A DNA stretch of 33,781 nucleotides from an uncultured Burkholderiales bacterium (GCA_937872165.1 CALMOR010000045.1:12941-46721); one strand, 5' to 3'. Positions 1 through 8,735 are shown, counted from the first letter of the stretch. A program made the numbers and translations. Notes: generated by a model not told the origin, from the letters alone.

Positions 1-589
1 CGCGGGGGCGACCGACGTGTCGAAGGACGCGAGCGTGGCCGCGCTGCTGGCCGCGACCCTCGACGCGTTCGGCGACGTGCACGTCGTCGTCAACAACGCG
101 GGCGCCACGCATCGCAACCGGCCGATGCTCGAGGTCGACGAAGCCGAGTTCGACCGCGTCTACGCGGTCAATGTGAAGAGTCTTTACCTGACCGCGAAGC
201 ACTTCGTGCCGCACTTCCGCGCGCGCGGCGGCGGCGCGTTCGTCAACATCGCGTCGACCGCCGGCGTGAGACCGCGCCCCGGCCTCACCTGGTACAACGG
301 CAGCAAGGGCGCCGTCATCACGACGAGCCGCTCGATGGCGGCCGAACTCGGCCCCGACGGCATCCGCGTCAACTGCGTCAACCCCGTGATCGGCGCGACC
401 GGGCTGCTGTCGGAGTTCATGGGCGTCGAGGACACGCCGGAGAACCGGGCCCGCTTCATCGCGACGATCCCGATGGGCCGCTTCTCGACGCCGGAGGATG
501 TCGCCAACGCTTGCCTCTATCTCGCCTCGGAAGAGGCGCGCTTCGTCACCGGCGTGTCCATCGAGGTCGACGGCGGACGTTGCGTATGA
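1..589 (+). CDS. SDR-family NAD(P)-dependent oxidoreductase, 5' end missing
   Basis: This is the C-terminal three quarters of a classical short-chain dehydrogenase/reductase. The reading frame is open to the left edge (from base 2), and the first visible residues read like the usual adenine-binding DVS-K-D stretch, so the Rossmann GxxxGxG part lies outside the window. Visible motifs are the structural NNAG, the catalytic Tyr-Lys pair in a YNGSK context, and the cofactor-proximal NCVNPV segment. The C-terminal VTGVSIEVDGGRCV is the typical SDR ending. The family oxidises or reduces alcohol/ketone substrates in the cytoplasm; the substrate here cannot be told. An MFS transporter gene follows 96 bp downstream on the same strand, suggesting a small uptake-and-oxidation unit. 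A GTG at 17 should not be taken as the start, because coding similarity extends upstream of it. Confidence 0.93.
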   Translation, partial: AGATDVSKDASVAALLAATLDAFGDVHVVVNNAGATHRNRPMLEVDEAEFDRVYAVNVKSLYLTAKHFVPHFRARGGGAFVNIASTAGVRPRPGLTWYNGSKGAVITTSRSMAAELGPDGIRVNCVNPVIGATGLLSEFMGVEDTPENRARFIATIPMGRFSTPEDVANACLYLASEEARFVTGVSIEVDGGRCV

Positions 590-685
590 CGCGTTCGTAA
601 GGGTTGTCCCGCACTCGACTCCGTTGCATCGACGCGCTCCGCTATGCAAGATGCGATGCGCCCACGAAAACCATCAGGAGACGAC

Positions 686-2014
686 ATGGCTGCCAACCTT
701 CTTTCCGGAAACGACCGGGCTCCGCTGCCGTCGTCGACTCTCGAGGAGTCGACCTACCGCAAGGTCGCGTGGCGACTCGTGCCGTTCCTGCTGATCTGCT
801 ACGTGGTCGCCTACCTCGACCGCGTCAACGTGGGCTTCGCGAAGCTGCAGATGCTGACCGACCTCAAGTTCAGCGAGACCGTATACGGCCTCGGCTCGGG
901 CATCTTCTTCATCGGCTACTTCCTCTTCGAGGTGCCGAGCAACGTCATCCTCCACAAGGTCGGCGCCCGCGTCTGGATCGCGCGCATCATGATCTCGTGG
1001 GGCGTGCTGTCGGCCTGCATGATGTTCGTGACCTCGCCGGTGATGTTCTACGTGGTGCGCTTCCTGCTCGGGCTGGCCGAGGCCGGCTTCTTCCCCGGCA
1101 TCATCCTCTATCTCACCTACTGGTATCCGGCCCATCGACGTGCACGGATCACCGCGTTCTTCATGACCGCGGTGGCGCTGTCGGGCGTCATCGGCGGCCC
1201 GCTGTCGGGCTGGATCCTGCGCGACTTCGGCGGACTGAACGGCTGGGCCGGCTGGCAGTGGATGTTTCTCATCGAAGGCGTCCCGTCGGTGCTGATCGGC
1301 ATCGTCGTCCTGTTCTATCTCGACGACCGCATCGACCATGCGAAGTGGCTTTCCGCGGACGAGAAGTCCCTGCTCGCGCGCAACATCGCGGCCGACAACG
1401 CGAACAAGGTCGACGTGCCGATCGCACGCATCCTCACGCAGGGCCGGGTCTGGCTGATGGGCCTCATCTACTTCTCGTTCGTGATGGGGCTCTACGGCAT
1501 CAGCTTCTGGCTGCCCACCATCATCAAGCAGACCGGCATCTCCGATGCCTTCGAGATCGGAGCGCTGTCGGCGATCCCGTGGCTCTTCGCGGTCGTCTCG
1601 ATGGTCTGGGTCGCGCGTCACGCCGACCGCACCGGCGAGCGTCGCTGGCACATCGCGATCCCGGGCCTGCTCGGTGCGGCGGGCCTGGTCCTCAGCGTGG
1701 TCTGGCGCGCGGACACGACGCTCGCGATGGCCGCACTCACGCTCGCGACGATGGGCATCCTCACCACGCTGCCTTCGTTCTGGAGCCTGCCGACCGCTTT
1801 CCTCGCCGGAACCGGCGCGGCCGCCGGCATCGCGCTGATCAACTCGCTCGGCAACCTCGCGGGCTTCGTGTCGCCGTTCGCGGTCGGCTGGTTGAAGGAC
1901 CTGACGTCGAGCACGAACTCGGGCATGTACCTGCTGGCCGCCTCGCTCGTGATGGGCGCGCTGCTGACGCTGTCGGTGCCGGCGCCCGCGGTATCGCCAC
2001 GACCGGCCGCCTGA
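686..2014 (+). CDS. MFS transporter, anion:cation symporter (ACS) family
   Basis: This is a 442-residue, 12-helix major facilitator. The start at 686 is chosen because a CAGGAG ribosome site ends 5 bases upstream; an in-frame ATG at 644 has no such site and would add a non-hydrophobic extension. The first helix carries YVVAYLDRVNVGFAKLQM, the hallmark of the ACS family (phthalate, tartrate, galactonate and hexuronate permeases). This is followed by the GLGSGIFFIGYFLFEVPSN segment of helix 2 and a PGIILYLTYWYP motif in helix 4. The protein should be an inner-membrane proton or sodium symporter for an organic acid. The substrate is not determinable, but the preceding SDR gene suggests a sugar acid or aromatic acid. 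The gene ends 7 bp from the convergent hemY gene with no visible terminator. Confidence 0.93.
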   Translation: MAANLLSGNDRAPLPSSTLEESTYRKVAWRLVPFLLICYVVAYLDRVNVGFAKLQMLTDLKFSETVYGLGSGIFFIGYFLFEVPSNVILHKVGARVWIARIMISWGVLSACMMFVTSPVMFYVVRFLLGLAEAGFFPGIILYLTYWYPAHRRARITAFFMTAVALSGVIGGPLSGWILRDFGGLNGWAGWQWMFLIEGVPSVLIGIVVLFYLDDRIDHAKWLSADEKSLLARNIAADNANKVDVPIARILTQGRVWLMGLIYFSFVMGLYGISFWLPTIIKQTGISDAFEIGALSAIPWLFAVVSMVWVARHADRTGERRWHIAIPGLLGAAGLVLSVVWRADTTLAMAALTLATMGILTTLPSFWSLPTAFLAGTGAAAGIALINSLGNLAGFVSPFAVGWLKDLTSSTNSGMYLLAASLVMGALLTLSVPAPAVSPRPAA

Positions 2015-2021
2015 CGCGAGG

Positions 2022-3272
2022 TCAGCGTCCGACCTGCGAAGTGGCCGCGGCGCGAAAATGCTCGCGGCTCTTCTCGGGCTCGTCGATCTGCTCGAAGACG
2101 CGCCCGAGCTCGTAGTGGATCAGCGTGGCGAGGCGCGCGTCGGGCGCGATCTCGAGCGCGGCCCCGAGCGCCGTCTGCGCCTTGCCCCACAGCTTCTCGC
2201 GCGCGCACAGGGTCCCCAGCGCATAGAAGGCCGACGCGTCGTCGGGATGCTCGCGAGTCCATCGTTCGGCCCGCTCGATCTGCGGCCGGGGATCGTCGGG
2301 CTGCGAGGACTTCGGATCGCGTGACCGGGACGGCGCCGTGAACAGCGCGTTGACCGCTTCGTCGCCGCTCCGCGCGTATTCCTCGACGAGCCGCGCGTCC
2401 CACTCGGCGACGAGCGCGTTCTCGATCACGACGCGGGCCTGGTACCCGAGGCCGGCCGCGTTGAAGGCCTGCGCCGCGACCAGCGCAACGTCGCCGAGCC
2501 GCTTGTCGACGTTGGGGACGCTCTGCCACAGCGCGAGCAACGCGTGCGAGTCGTCGCCGCGGGCCGCCAGCAGCGCGCGGTACGCGAGCATCTTGATCCG
2601 ACGCGCGGCCGCCGGGTGCAGCGCATCGCGCTTGTTCAACGTCCGCAGCAGCTTCAGCACCGCGTCCCACTCGCCGGCGTACTGATGGGCCTTGAGGCCG
2701 AGCCGCAACGACTGGATGTGGCGTGCGCCGGCCGCGTGCAACTGTTCGACGACCGCCAGCGCCCGCGTTCCGTCGCGCGCGTCGACGAGACACTCGGCCT
2801 CGGTCATCAGCTTCGCGGCCCGCAAGCCGGGGTCGGCCTCGGCCCGTCGCAGCCAGTCGTCACGACGTCCGTACTCCCGCATGCGATGAGCCGAGCGTGC
2901 GGCGACCAGTGCCGCCAGGCCCGCCGTCTCCGGCAGCTCCTGCGCCTCCTCCGCATCGCGCTCCGCATGCCCGTAACGTCCCTCGAAGTGCGCCTGCAAC
3001 GCGCTCCTCAAAGCCTTCGACGCGCGCTTCTCGCTCTGCCGTTGGCGGTAGAGCGCGACGCGCTGCGGCATCCGCACCGTCTTGTCGGCGATGCGGATCA
3101 GCGCGTACAACACGATGAACGCGACGACCGCGATCAGCAGGAAGAGGTTGAGCGACAGGTCGACCCGATACGGCGGATAGAACAGCACCACGTTGCCGGG
3201 GTCGACGCTCAAGGCCAGCGCGAGGCCGACCGCGGCCGCGAACACGACGACGCCGATCAGGAAGAAGCGCAT
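2022..3272 (-). CDS. hemY: HemY, inner-membrane TPR protein of the heme biosynthesis cluster
   Basis: This is a 416-residue protein with two N-terminal hydrophobic helices (about residues 3-21 and 40-61) separated by a short loop with the family sequence PGNVVLFYPPYRVDLSLN. The rest is alpha-helical and TPR-like, including ASAFYALGTLCAREKLWGKAQTALGAALEIAPD near the end, where TPR spacing is visible. This is the proteobacterial HemY of the hemCDXY locus. It is not the oxygen-dependent protoporphyrinogen oxidase that carries the same name in Bacillus. Its biochemical role in late tetrapyrrole metabolism is not well defined. It is the last gene of a minus-strand hem block, 35 bp behind hemX, and its 3' end almost touches the convergent MFS gene. 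Confidence 0.95.
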   Translation of the reverse strand: MRFFLIGVVVFAAAVGLALALSVDPGNVVLFYPPYRVDLSLNLFLLIAVVAFIVLYALIRIADKTVRMPQRVALYRQRQSEKRASKALRSALQAHFEGRYGHAERDAEEAQELPETAGLAALVAARSAHRMREYGRRDDWLRRAEADPGLRAAKLMTEAECLVDARDGTRALAVVEQLHAAGARHIQSLRLGLKAHQYAGEWDAVLKLLRTLNKRDALHPAAARRIKMLAYRALLAARGDDSHALLALWQSVPNVDKRLGDVALVAAQAFNAAGLGYQARVVIENALVAEWDARLVEEYARSGDEAVNALFTAPSRSRDPKSSQPDDPRPQIERAERWTREHPDDASAFYALGTLCAREKLWGKAQTALGAALEIAPDARLATLIHYELGRVFEQIDEPEKSREHFRAAATSQVGR

Positions 3273-3307
3273 CGCTGGCTCGCGTCAGTCGACGACCGCG
3301 AGGCCGT

Positions 3308-4450
3308 TCAACGCTGACCCTTGACGTTGCGCGCGGCCGTGAGGCTCTCGGCGAGCGTCGGCACCTCGATGACCGTGTTGGCGCTCTGCACCTGCTTCAG
3401 CAGCGCCAGCGCCGCGAGCGTCTGGCGCGAGCGCAGGTCGAAGTACTTGTTCAGCGCCTCCTGCACGTGCAGCAGGTCGGAGCGATAGGTCGACTCCTGG
3501 CGCGCCAGCAGCGCGAGCCGCGCGTTGAGAAGCCGCAGCTTCAGGTTCTCGCGCACGAAGTAGGTCTGCGTCGGCGCGAGCAGCAGCGCGTCGGGCTCGT
3601 TGACTTCGCGCACACGGACCAGCTGGCCGAACTTCTGCCAGGCCTCGGCTCCGAGGTAGCGCGCCTGGTCCTGCAGCCGATCGACCCAGCCGCCAGTCGC
3701 GCCGTCGCCCGGCTTCCCGCTGCGGTCGAGCGGCTCCGCGTCGAGCCGGGGACGCGGCGCCGGCTTCTCGTCGGACAGCAGCGGCAGGCTGTCGACCATG
3801 CCGACGATGCTGTCGATGCGCAGCGCGTTGCCGGCGAGGTCGACCGACGGGAGAGCCTTGAGCCGCTCGAGGTCCTTCGCGATCGCACGACGCAGCACGA
3901 TGAACTGGGGGCGCTCGGTGCGGGCCACGCGTTGGTCCGCGTTCTGCAGCGCGATGATCGCGCCCTGCACGTTGCCGGCGAGCTGCAACTGCTGCGACGC
4001 GACCGCGAGGATCTGCTCGACCTCGGCCAGCGCCCAGTCGTCGCGCGTCCGCGCGAGGTCCGCGTAGAGCTGCTCGAGCGACGCCTGCTGGCTCTGCGAA
4101 TCGGCGACGCGCGCCTCGACCGCGCCGAGCTTGGTCGCGTTCGACAGCGCCTGGTCCTGCGCCTGTCGGGCAGCTGCCTGGGCGGCCCGGCTCGTGACGC
4201 TGTCTTCCTGGATGCGTCGCGCGAACTCGCGTTCGCTGCGATCTAGACGGTTGGCCGCGAGGAACCACAGCGCGAGCGCGATCGCGAACACGAGGCCGAA
4301 GCCGACGACGAGCCAGACGACGATCGAGCGACGCAGGCGGCGCAATTCGTCGGCCGCCCGCACCTGCGCGGGGTCGACCACCGGCAGCGCGACGGAGGTC
4401 GCGACGGCGCCTTGAAGGGGAAGCGGAGGGCTGCTGGACACCGGCGTCAT
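3308..4450 (-). CDS. hemX: HemX-type uroporphyrinogen-III C-methyltransferase-like membrane protein
   Basis: This is a 380-residue protein with a cytoplasmic N-terminus of about 40 residues, one membrane helix (about 43-66, ending LWFLAANRLD), a Gln/Ala-rich coiled-coil stretch (about 70-125) and a helical C-terminal domain. Annotation pipelines often call such proteins uroporphyrin-III C-methyltransferase, but no SAM-binding methyltransferase motif is visible, so an enzymatic role should not be assumed. The start ATG overlaps the hemD stop in an ATGA arrangement, which fixes the start although the frame stays open upstream. The position between hemD and hemY is the standard betaproteobacterial order. 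The likely role is scaffolding of tetrapyrrole enzymes at the inner membrane, which is inference. Confidence 0.93.
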   Translation of the reverse strand: MTPVSSSPPLPLQGAVATSVALPVVDPAQVRAADELRRLRRSIVVWLVVGFGLVFAIALALWFLAANRLDRSEREFARRIQEDSVTSRAAQAAARQAQDQALSNATKLGAVEARVADSQSQQASLEQLYADLARTRDDWALAEVEQILAVASQQLQLAGNVQGAIIALQNADQRVARTERPQFIVLRRAIAKDLERLKALPSVDLAGNALRIDSIVGMVDSLPLLSDEKPAPRPRLDAEPLDRSGKPGDGATGGWVDRLQDQARYLGAEAWQKFGQLVRVREVNEPDALLLAPTQTYFVRENLKLRLLNARLALLARQESTYRSDLLHVQEALNKYFDLRSRQTLAALALLKQVQSANTVIEVPTLAESLTAARNVKGQR

Positions 4451-5298
4451 TCTATCGCCGCGAGGATGCCGCGATCCCCCGGCGCGCACAGCGATACCCG
4501 GGAGAAGCCCGCCTGCCGCGCCTTCTCGACGATGCGTCGATGGGGCGCGAGCACGAGCTGATCGAACAGCCAGGCACGCGCCGCGGTCGCGCCGCCGTCG
4601 ATCGCGCCCGCGAGCGCCTGTTCGACGATCGGCGGCAGGTTCGCCACGCCCTCCGAGCTCGTGACGATGAAGACCGCCGGATCGCGCGCGGCGACGAGCC
4701 GCAGCAGCGCCCGGCTCGCGTCGGTGTCGGCGACCGGACGCGTCCGTCGATAGGCCTCGACCTCGTCGACGGCGATGCCGAGCGCGCGCAGGCGATCGGC
4801 CAGCCAGCCGCGTCCCCCGTTGCCGCGCAGGATCAGCACCCGTCCCGCGAAGCCGTGCGTCAGGCCGAGCGCGTCGTCGAGCGCGTCGAACAGCGCTTCG
4901 GAGTCGAAGCGTTCGCCGCCCTCCTTCGACGCGGGCACGACGATCGTCCGCCCGGGTCCGGCGATGCCGAAGTCGTGCAGCGTCTCGACGCTGCCCGGCC
5001 CCATCACGCCGATCGCCGTCGACGTCGGCCACGGCGAGGCGCGATGCGCGAGCGCGCGACGGATCGCATTGGGGCTGACGAACGTGACGAGGCGATAGTC
5101 GTCGATGCGAGCCATCGTCGCGAGGAGCGACGCGTCGTCGTCCACCGCCTCGATCGCGAGCACCGGCAACGCGACGACCTTGCGGCCGCGGGCCTCGAGA
5201 ATGTCGACGAGGCGACGCGCCTCGGGCATCGGCCGCGTCACGACCAGCGTCGCCGTCGGATCGATCGGCAGCGCGAGATCGATCGCTCCGGCGACCAC
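4447..5298 (-). CDS. hemD: Uroporphyrinogen-III synthase
   Basis: HemD cyclises hydroxymethylbilane to uroporphyrinogen III with inversion of ring D, in the cytoplasm. The protein shows the two-domain HemD pattern: an N-terminal LVVTRPMPEARRLVDILEARG, then LVTFVSPNAIRRAL, and in the second half the weakly conserved VFIVTSSEGVANLPPIV segment. The frame stays open upstream into hemC, so the start is uncertain. I chose the GTG at 5298, 5 bp after the hemC stop, which gives 283 residues, close to the usual 250-270. Other near starts would change only a few residues. The stop overlaps the hemX ATG. Sequence conservation in this family is always low, so the identification rests on the motifs plus the position between hemC and hemX. 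Confidence 0.92.
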   Translation of the reverse strand: MVAGAIDLALPIDPTATLVVTRPMPEARRLVDILEARGRKVVALPVLAIEAVDDDASLLATMARIDDYRLVTFVSPNAIRRALAHRASPWPTSTAIGVMGPGSVETLHDFGIAGPGRTIVVPASKEGGERFDSEALFDALDDALGLTHGFAGRVLILRGNGGRGWLADRLRALGIAVDEVEAYRRTRPVADTDASRALLRLVAARDPAVFIVTSSEGVANLPPIVEQALAGAIDGGATAARAWLFDQLVLAPHRRIVEKARQAGFSRVSLCAPGDRGILAAIE

Positions 5299-5303
5299 GC
5301 GCG

Positions 5304-6272
5304 TCAGAGCGCTTCGATGAGCGCCAGTGCGCCCTGATCGACGAGCAGCTCGCCGACGCGATGGCCGAGGGCTTCGGCCTGTTCGATCTCGTCGGCCGCG
5401 TCGCCGCGCGAACCACGACCCATGCGGACCATCGACGATGCGGTCATCAGCATCGAACCGTCGGGACGGCCGAGGACCGCGGACAGGTCGAGCTGCTCGT
5501 CCGAGGTCCACGTCGCGTGCGCTCCGAGCGGCATCGTGCAGTTGCCGCCGAGCGCGCGCGAGACCGCACGTTCGGCGAACACCGCGAGCGCGGTGCGGCG
5601 ATCGTGCAGCGGGGCGAGCAGCGCGACGAGATCGGGACGATCGGCGCCGGTCTCGATCGCGAGCGCGCCCTGCCCGGGCGACGGCAGGCTCTGCTCGACA
5701 TCGAGCTTGACGCGGATGCGCGACGCGAGGCCGAGCCGCACGAGGCCCGCGGTGGCCAGCAGCATCGCGTCGAAGTCGCCGCGGTCGAGCTTGTCGAGGC
5801 GGGTGCCCACGTTGCCGCGGACCGGCACGATGCGCACGTGCGGGTAGGCCGCGCGGAACTGCGACTCGCGCCGCAGGCTCGCGGTGGCGACGACCGCGTC
5901 CGCGGGCAAGGCATCGGGCGTCTCGTAGCGATTCGACACGAAGGCGTCGGTCGCGTCCTCGCGCGGCAGGATGGCCGCGAGCGTCAGGCCCGCGGCCAGC
6001 GTCATCGGCACGTCCTTCAGCGAATGGACCGCGAGGTCGGCCCTGCCCTCGAACAGCGCCGCCTCGAGTTCCTTGACGAAGAGTCCCTTGCCGCCGACCT
6101 TCGACAGCGTCCGGTCGAGGATCTGGTCGCCCTCAGTCGTCATGCCGCTGATGCCGACCTCGAGGCCGGGGTGCAGGCGTTGCAGCTCCGCACGGACGTG
6201 CTCGGCCTGCCACATCGCGAGCCGGCTCTCGCGCGTCGCGATGACGACGCGTCCGGATGCACCGGTCGTCAT
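5304..6272 (-). CDS. hemC: Hydroxymethylbilane synthase (porphobilinogen deaminase)
   Basis: HemC polymerises four porphobilinogen molecules into hydroxymethylbilane using a covalently bound dipyrromethane primer. The start at 6272 gives 322 residues beginning MTTGASGRVVIATRESRLAMWQ, the conserved family start; the open frame upstream of it is non-homologous. Visible key elements are HSLKD at 83-87 with the catalytic Asp87, the TASLRR substrate-binding segment at 130-135, and the cofactor-attaching Cys245 in ALGGNCTMPLG. The length is close to the family norm of about 310. The gene starts 13 bp after the stop of the glutamate dehydrogenase gene and is followed after 5 bp by hemD, so it is most likely internal in a gdhA-hemCDXY transcript. 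Confidence 0.97.
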   Translation of the reverse strand: MTTGASGRVVIATRESRLAMWQAEHVRAELQRLHPGLEVGISGMTTEGDQILDRTLSKVGGKGLFVKELEAALFEGRADLAVHSLKDVPMTLAAGLTLAAILPREDATDAFVSNRYETPDALPADAVVATASLRRESQFRAAYPHVRIVPVRGNVGTRLDKLDRGDFDAMLLATAGLVRLGLASRIRVKLDVEQSLPSPGQGALAIETGADRPDLVALLAPLHDRRTALAVFAERAVSRALGGNCTMPLGAHATWTSDEQLDLSAVLGRPDGSMLMTASSMVRMGRGSRGDAADEIEQAEALGHRVGELLVDQGALALIEAL

Positions 6273-6285
6273 CGCCTCGCGCCGG

Positions 6286-7554
6286 TCATGGATAGAGGCC
6301 ACGCCTCTCGCGCGCCTGCAGCACGCGCGTGCAAGCGACCACGAACGCCGCGGTGCGCAACGGGATGCCGTGATGCTCGCCCATCTCCCAGATGCGCTTG
6401 TAGGCATCGACCATGATCTTGTCGAGCCGCACGTTGATCTCGTCCTCGCTCCAGAAGAAGGAGCTGAAGTCCTGCACCCATTCGAAGTACGAGACCGTCA
6501 CGCCACCGGCGTTGGCGATGACGTCCGGCACGACCATGATGCCGCGCTCGCCGAGGATGCGGTCGCCGTCCGGCGTCGTCGGGCCGTTGGCGCCCTCGAG
6601 GACCATCTTCGTGCGGATGCGCTCGGCCCGCTCGCGCGTGATCACGCTCTCGAGCGCCGCGGGGATGAGGATGTCGGTCTCGATGTCCCAGAAGTCCTCG
6701 TCGGCGATGCGGTCGCCGCCCTTGAAGCCGCCGATGCCGCCATGCGCCGCGACCTCGGCGAAGAGGCCCGGCAGGTCGAGCCCGTGGCCGTTGAACACGG
6801 TGCCGGTATGGTCCTGGACGCAGACGATCTTCGCGCCGCTGCCGACGAACAGTTCGGCGGCGGCCGAACCGACGTTGCCGAAACCCTGGACCGCGACCCG
6901 CGCGTCGTCGATCGAGACGTTCATGCGCCGAGCGGTCTCGCGGCCGACGACGAACACGCCGCGGCCGGTCGCCTTGACGCGGCCGAGCGAACCGCCGAGC
7001 TCGATCGGCTTGCCGGTGACGACGCCGGTCGCGGTCGCACCGACGTTCATCGAGTACGTGTCCATCATCCACGCCATGATCTGCGGATTGGTGTTGACGT
7101 CGGGCGCGGGGATGTCCGAATGCGGACCGATGATCAGACCGATCTCGCTCGTGTAGCGTCGCGTGAGCTTCTCGAGTTCCTTCAGCGACAGCGTCTTCGG
7201 GTCGACGCGGATGCCGCCCTTGGCTCCGCCGTACGGCAGGTTGACCGCGGCGCACTTGACCGTCATCCACGCCGACAACGCCATCACCTCCTCGAGCGTC
7301 ACGTCGGGATGGAAGCGCACGCCGCCCTTGCCCGGCCCGCGCGACAGGTTGTGCTGGACGCGATAGCCCTCGAAGTGCGAGACCGTGCCGTCGTCGAGTT
7401 CGATGGGGATGTCGACGATCAGCGCGCGCTTCGGCCGCTTCAGCGTCTCGGACCAGCGCGCCAGATCGCCGAGGTACGGCAGGACGCGGTCGACCTGAGA
7501 CAGATACGTGGCCCAGGGACTGTCGGGGGCCTGGTTGACGAACGAGAGGTTCAT
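6286..7554 (-). CDS. gdhA: Glu/Leu/Phe/Val dehydrogenase family, NAD-type glutamate dehydrogenase
   Basis: This enzyme catalyses reversible oxidative deamination of glutamate to 2-oxoglutarate and ammonia. The start at 7554 (MNLSFVNQAP) gives 422 residues, the usual size of the hexameric small GDH. The frame upstream is open but basic and non-homologous. The substrate-binding domain has GPGKGGVRFHPD with its Lys, and NLPYGGAKGGI with the active-site Lys. IGPHSDIPAPDVNTNPQIMAWMMD contains the catalytic Asp. The Rossmann domain has GFGNVGSAAAE, and its second strand ends in an Asp (VCVQDHTG), a feature of NAD rather than NADP preference. It lies directly upstream of hemC on the same strand. Its own promoter should be in the 203-bp gap shared with the divergent Anbu gene. 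Leucine or phenylalanine as substrate is less likely given the length and motifs. Confidence 0.93.
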   Translation of the reverse strand: MNLSFVNQAPDSPWATYLSQVDRVLPYLGDLARWSETLKRPKRALIVDIPIELDDGTVSHFEGYRVQHNLSRGPGKGGVRFHPDVTLEEVMALSAWMTVKCAAVNLPYGGAKGGIRVDPKTLSLKELEKLTRRYTSEIGLIIGPHSDIPAPDVNTNPQIMAWMMDTYSMNVGATATGVVTGKPIELGGSLGRVKATGRGVFVVGRETARRMNVSIDDARVAVQGFGNVGSAAAELFVGSGAKIVCVQDHTGTVFNGHGLDLPGLFAEVAAHGGIGGFKGGDRIADEDFWDIETDILIPAALESVITRERAERIRTKMVLEGANGPTTPDGDRILGERGIMVVPDVIANAGGVTVSYFEWVQDFSSFFWSEDEINVRLDKIMVDAYKRIWEMGEHHGIPLRTAAFVVACTRVLQARERRGLYP

Positions 7555-7703
7555 GATTTTCTTGTGCGAGGCGCGCCGCGCGAGTCTCGGCGCCGTCCCC
7601 CGAAAAGGCAGGCCGCGACGATACAGCAATCATCCGGCGATGTCGCGAACGCGGGGCCCCGATCGCGGTGTGCGCACCGGCGGTCGCTACCGACACCGAA
7701 GGA

Positions 7704-7709
7704 TAGAAT
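7704..7709 (+). promoter_or_regulatory. Possible -10 box upstream of the Anbu gene
   Basis: A TAGAAT hexamer lies 48 bp before the Anbu start, in the 203-bp gap between divergent gdhA and Anbu. TAGAAT is a plausible sigma-70 -10 element. At 17-bp spacing the -35 position reads CGGTCG, which is poor, so the call is weak. Confidence 0.25.
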
Positions 7710-7757
7710 CCGGGGCTCGATTCCCGTGCCTTTCCCGCTCACCTTCCGGTTCCCGCC

Positions 7758-8684
7758 ATGACCTACTGCGTCGCGATGCGACTCGACGAAGGACTCGTCT
7801 TCCTGGCCGACTCGCGTACCAACGCAGGGGTCGACCACGTCAGCACCTTCCGCAAGCTGACGGTCTACGAGCGACCCGGCGACCGGGTCGTCACGTTGAT
7901 GACGTCGGGCAACCTCGCCGCGGGGCAGGCCGTGCGTCAGCTCGTGTCGGAGACCAGCGACGCCGACGGCCTCAACATCTGGAACGCGAAGAACCTGTTC
8001 GATGTCGCGCGCATCGTCGGCGACGCGGTCCGCAAGGTCCGCGCCCGCGACGCGGCCGCGCTCGAGGAGGCCGGCCTCGACTTCACGATGAGCATCATCG
8101 TCGGCGGCCAGATCAGGGACGAGCATTGCCGCCTCTTCCTCGTGTATTCGGCCGGCAACTTCATCGAGGCGCTGGCCGAGAGCCCCTACTTCCAGATCGG
8201 CGAGTCCAAGTACGGCAAGCCGGTCATCGACCGCATGATCACGCCGCGGTCCACGCTCGAGGAAGGCGTCAAGTGCGCGCTGGTGTCGATGGACTCGACG
8301 ATGCGCTCGAACCTGTCGGTCGGGCTGCCGCTCGACCTGCTGTGCTACGAGGCGGGGCGGCTCGCGGTCACGCGCTTCGCGATGATCGATGCGAACAACG
8401 AGTACTTCCGCATGATCCACGACACGTGGGGCGAGCGGATGAAGCAGATCTTCCTCGAGATCCCGGCGCCGAAGTGGGACGCGGCCGGCGCGCTCGAGGA
8501 CGCGTCGACCGAACCCACGCGCATGGCCGGCAGCACCTACTCGACGCAGTCGGATGCCCGCCAGCCGCGCGCGGCGCCGATGCGCGCGCTGCCGCCGGCG
8601 GACATCGACACGAGGATCGCGCAGCCGCGCGAGGAAGTGCAGACGCTGGCCGAAGACCGCGAGCACGGGCCGCAGTCCGAATGA
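7758..8684 (+). CDS. Anbu, ancestral beta-subunit proteasome homologue (Ntn hydrolase)
   Basis: This is a 308-residue proteasome-type protein. It starts MTYCVAMRLDEGLVFLADSRTNAGVDHVSTFRK. After removal of Met1 the mature N-terminal Thr would be the nucleophile, with Asp17 and Lys32 (mature numbering) in the positions of the catalytic Asp and Lys of proteasome beta subunits. There is no propeptide, as is normal for Anbu. The core ends near residue 240, and the remaining 60 or so residues form a Pro/Ala/Glu-rich tail that looks disordered; this makes the protein longer than the typical family core. Anbu proteins form ring-like or helical cytoplasmic assemblies whose substrate is unknown. In many bacteria the gene sits with a transglutaminase-like, an alpha-E and an ATP-grasp gene; here only the transglutaminase-like gene is present, converging from the other strand. 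Confidence 0.93.
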   Translation: MTYCVAMRLDEGLVFLADSRTNAGVDHVSTFRKLTVYERPGDRVVTLMTSGNLAAGQAVRQLVSETSDADGLNIWNAKNLFDVARIVGDAVRKVRARDAAALEEAGLDFTMSIIVGGQIRDEHCRLFLVYSAGNFIEALAESPYFQIGESKYGKPVIDRMITPRSTLEEGVKCALVSMDSTMRSNLSVGLPLDLLCYEAGRLAVTRFAMIDANNEYFRMIHDTWGERMKQIFLEIPAPKWDAAGALEDASTEPTRMAGSTYSTQSDARQPRAAPMRALPPADIDTRIAQPREEVQTLAEDREHGPQSE

Positions 8685-8688
8685 GCAA

Positions 8689-8707
8689 GGCGGGCCCGCG
8701 GCCCGCC
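8689..8707. terminator. GC-rich hairpin between convergent Anbu and transglutaminase genes
   Basis: A perfect 8-bp stem, GGCGGGCC / GGCCCGCC, with a 3-base CGC loop starts 4 bp after the Anbu stop and lies 29 bp from the end of the convergent gene. There is no T-tract on either side, so it may stall transcription or protect 3' ends rather than act as a full intrinsic terminator. Its position between convergent genes suits a bidirectional role. Confidence 0.45.
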
Positions 8708-8735
8708 GTCTCGTAGCCCCGCCGAGCCCTCTGCG

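Noticed and set aside
604..2115. Long + strand frame of 503 codons over the MFS gene
   Set aside because: It is a shadow of the MFS gene: Arg/Pro/His-rich, without helices or motifs, while the other frame encodes a clear 12-helix transporter.
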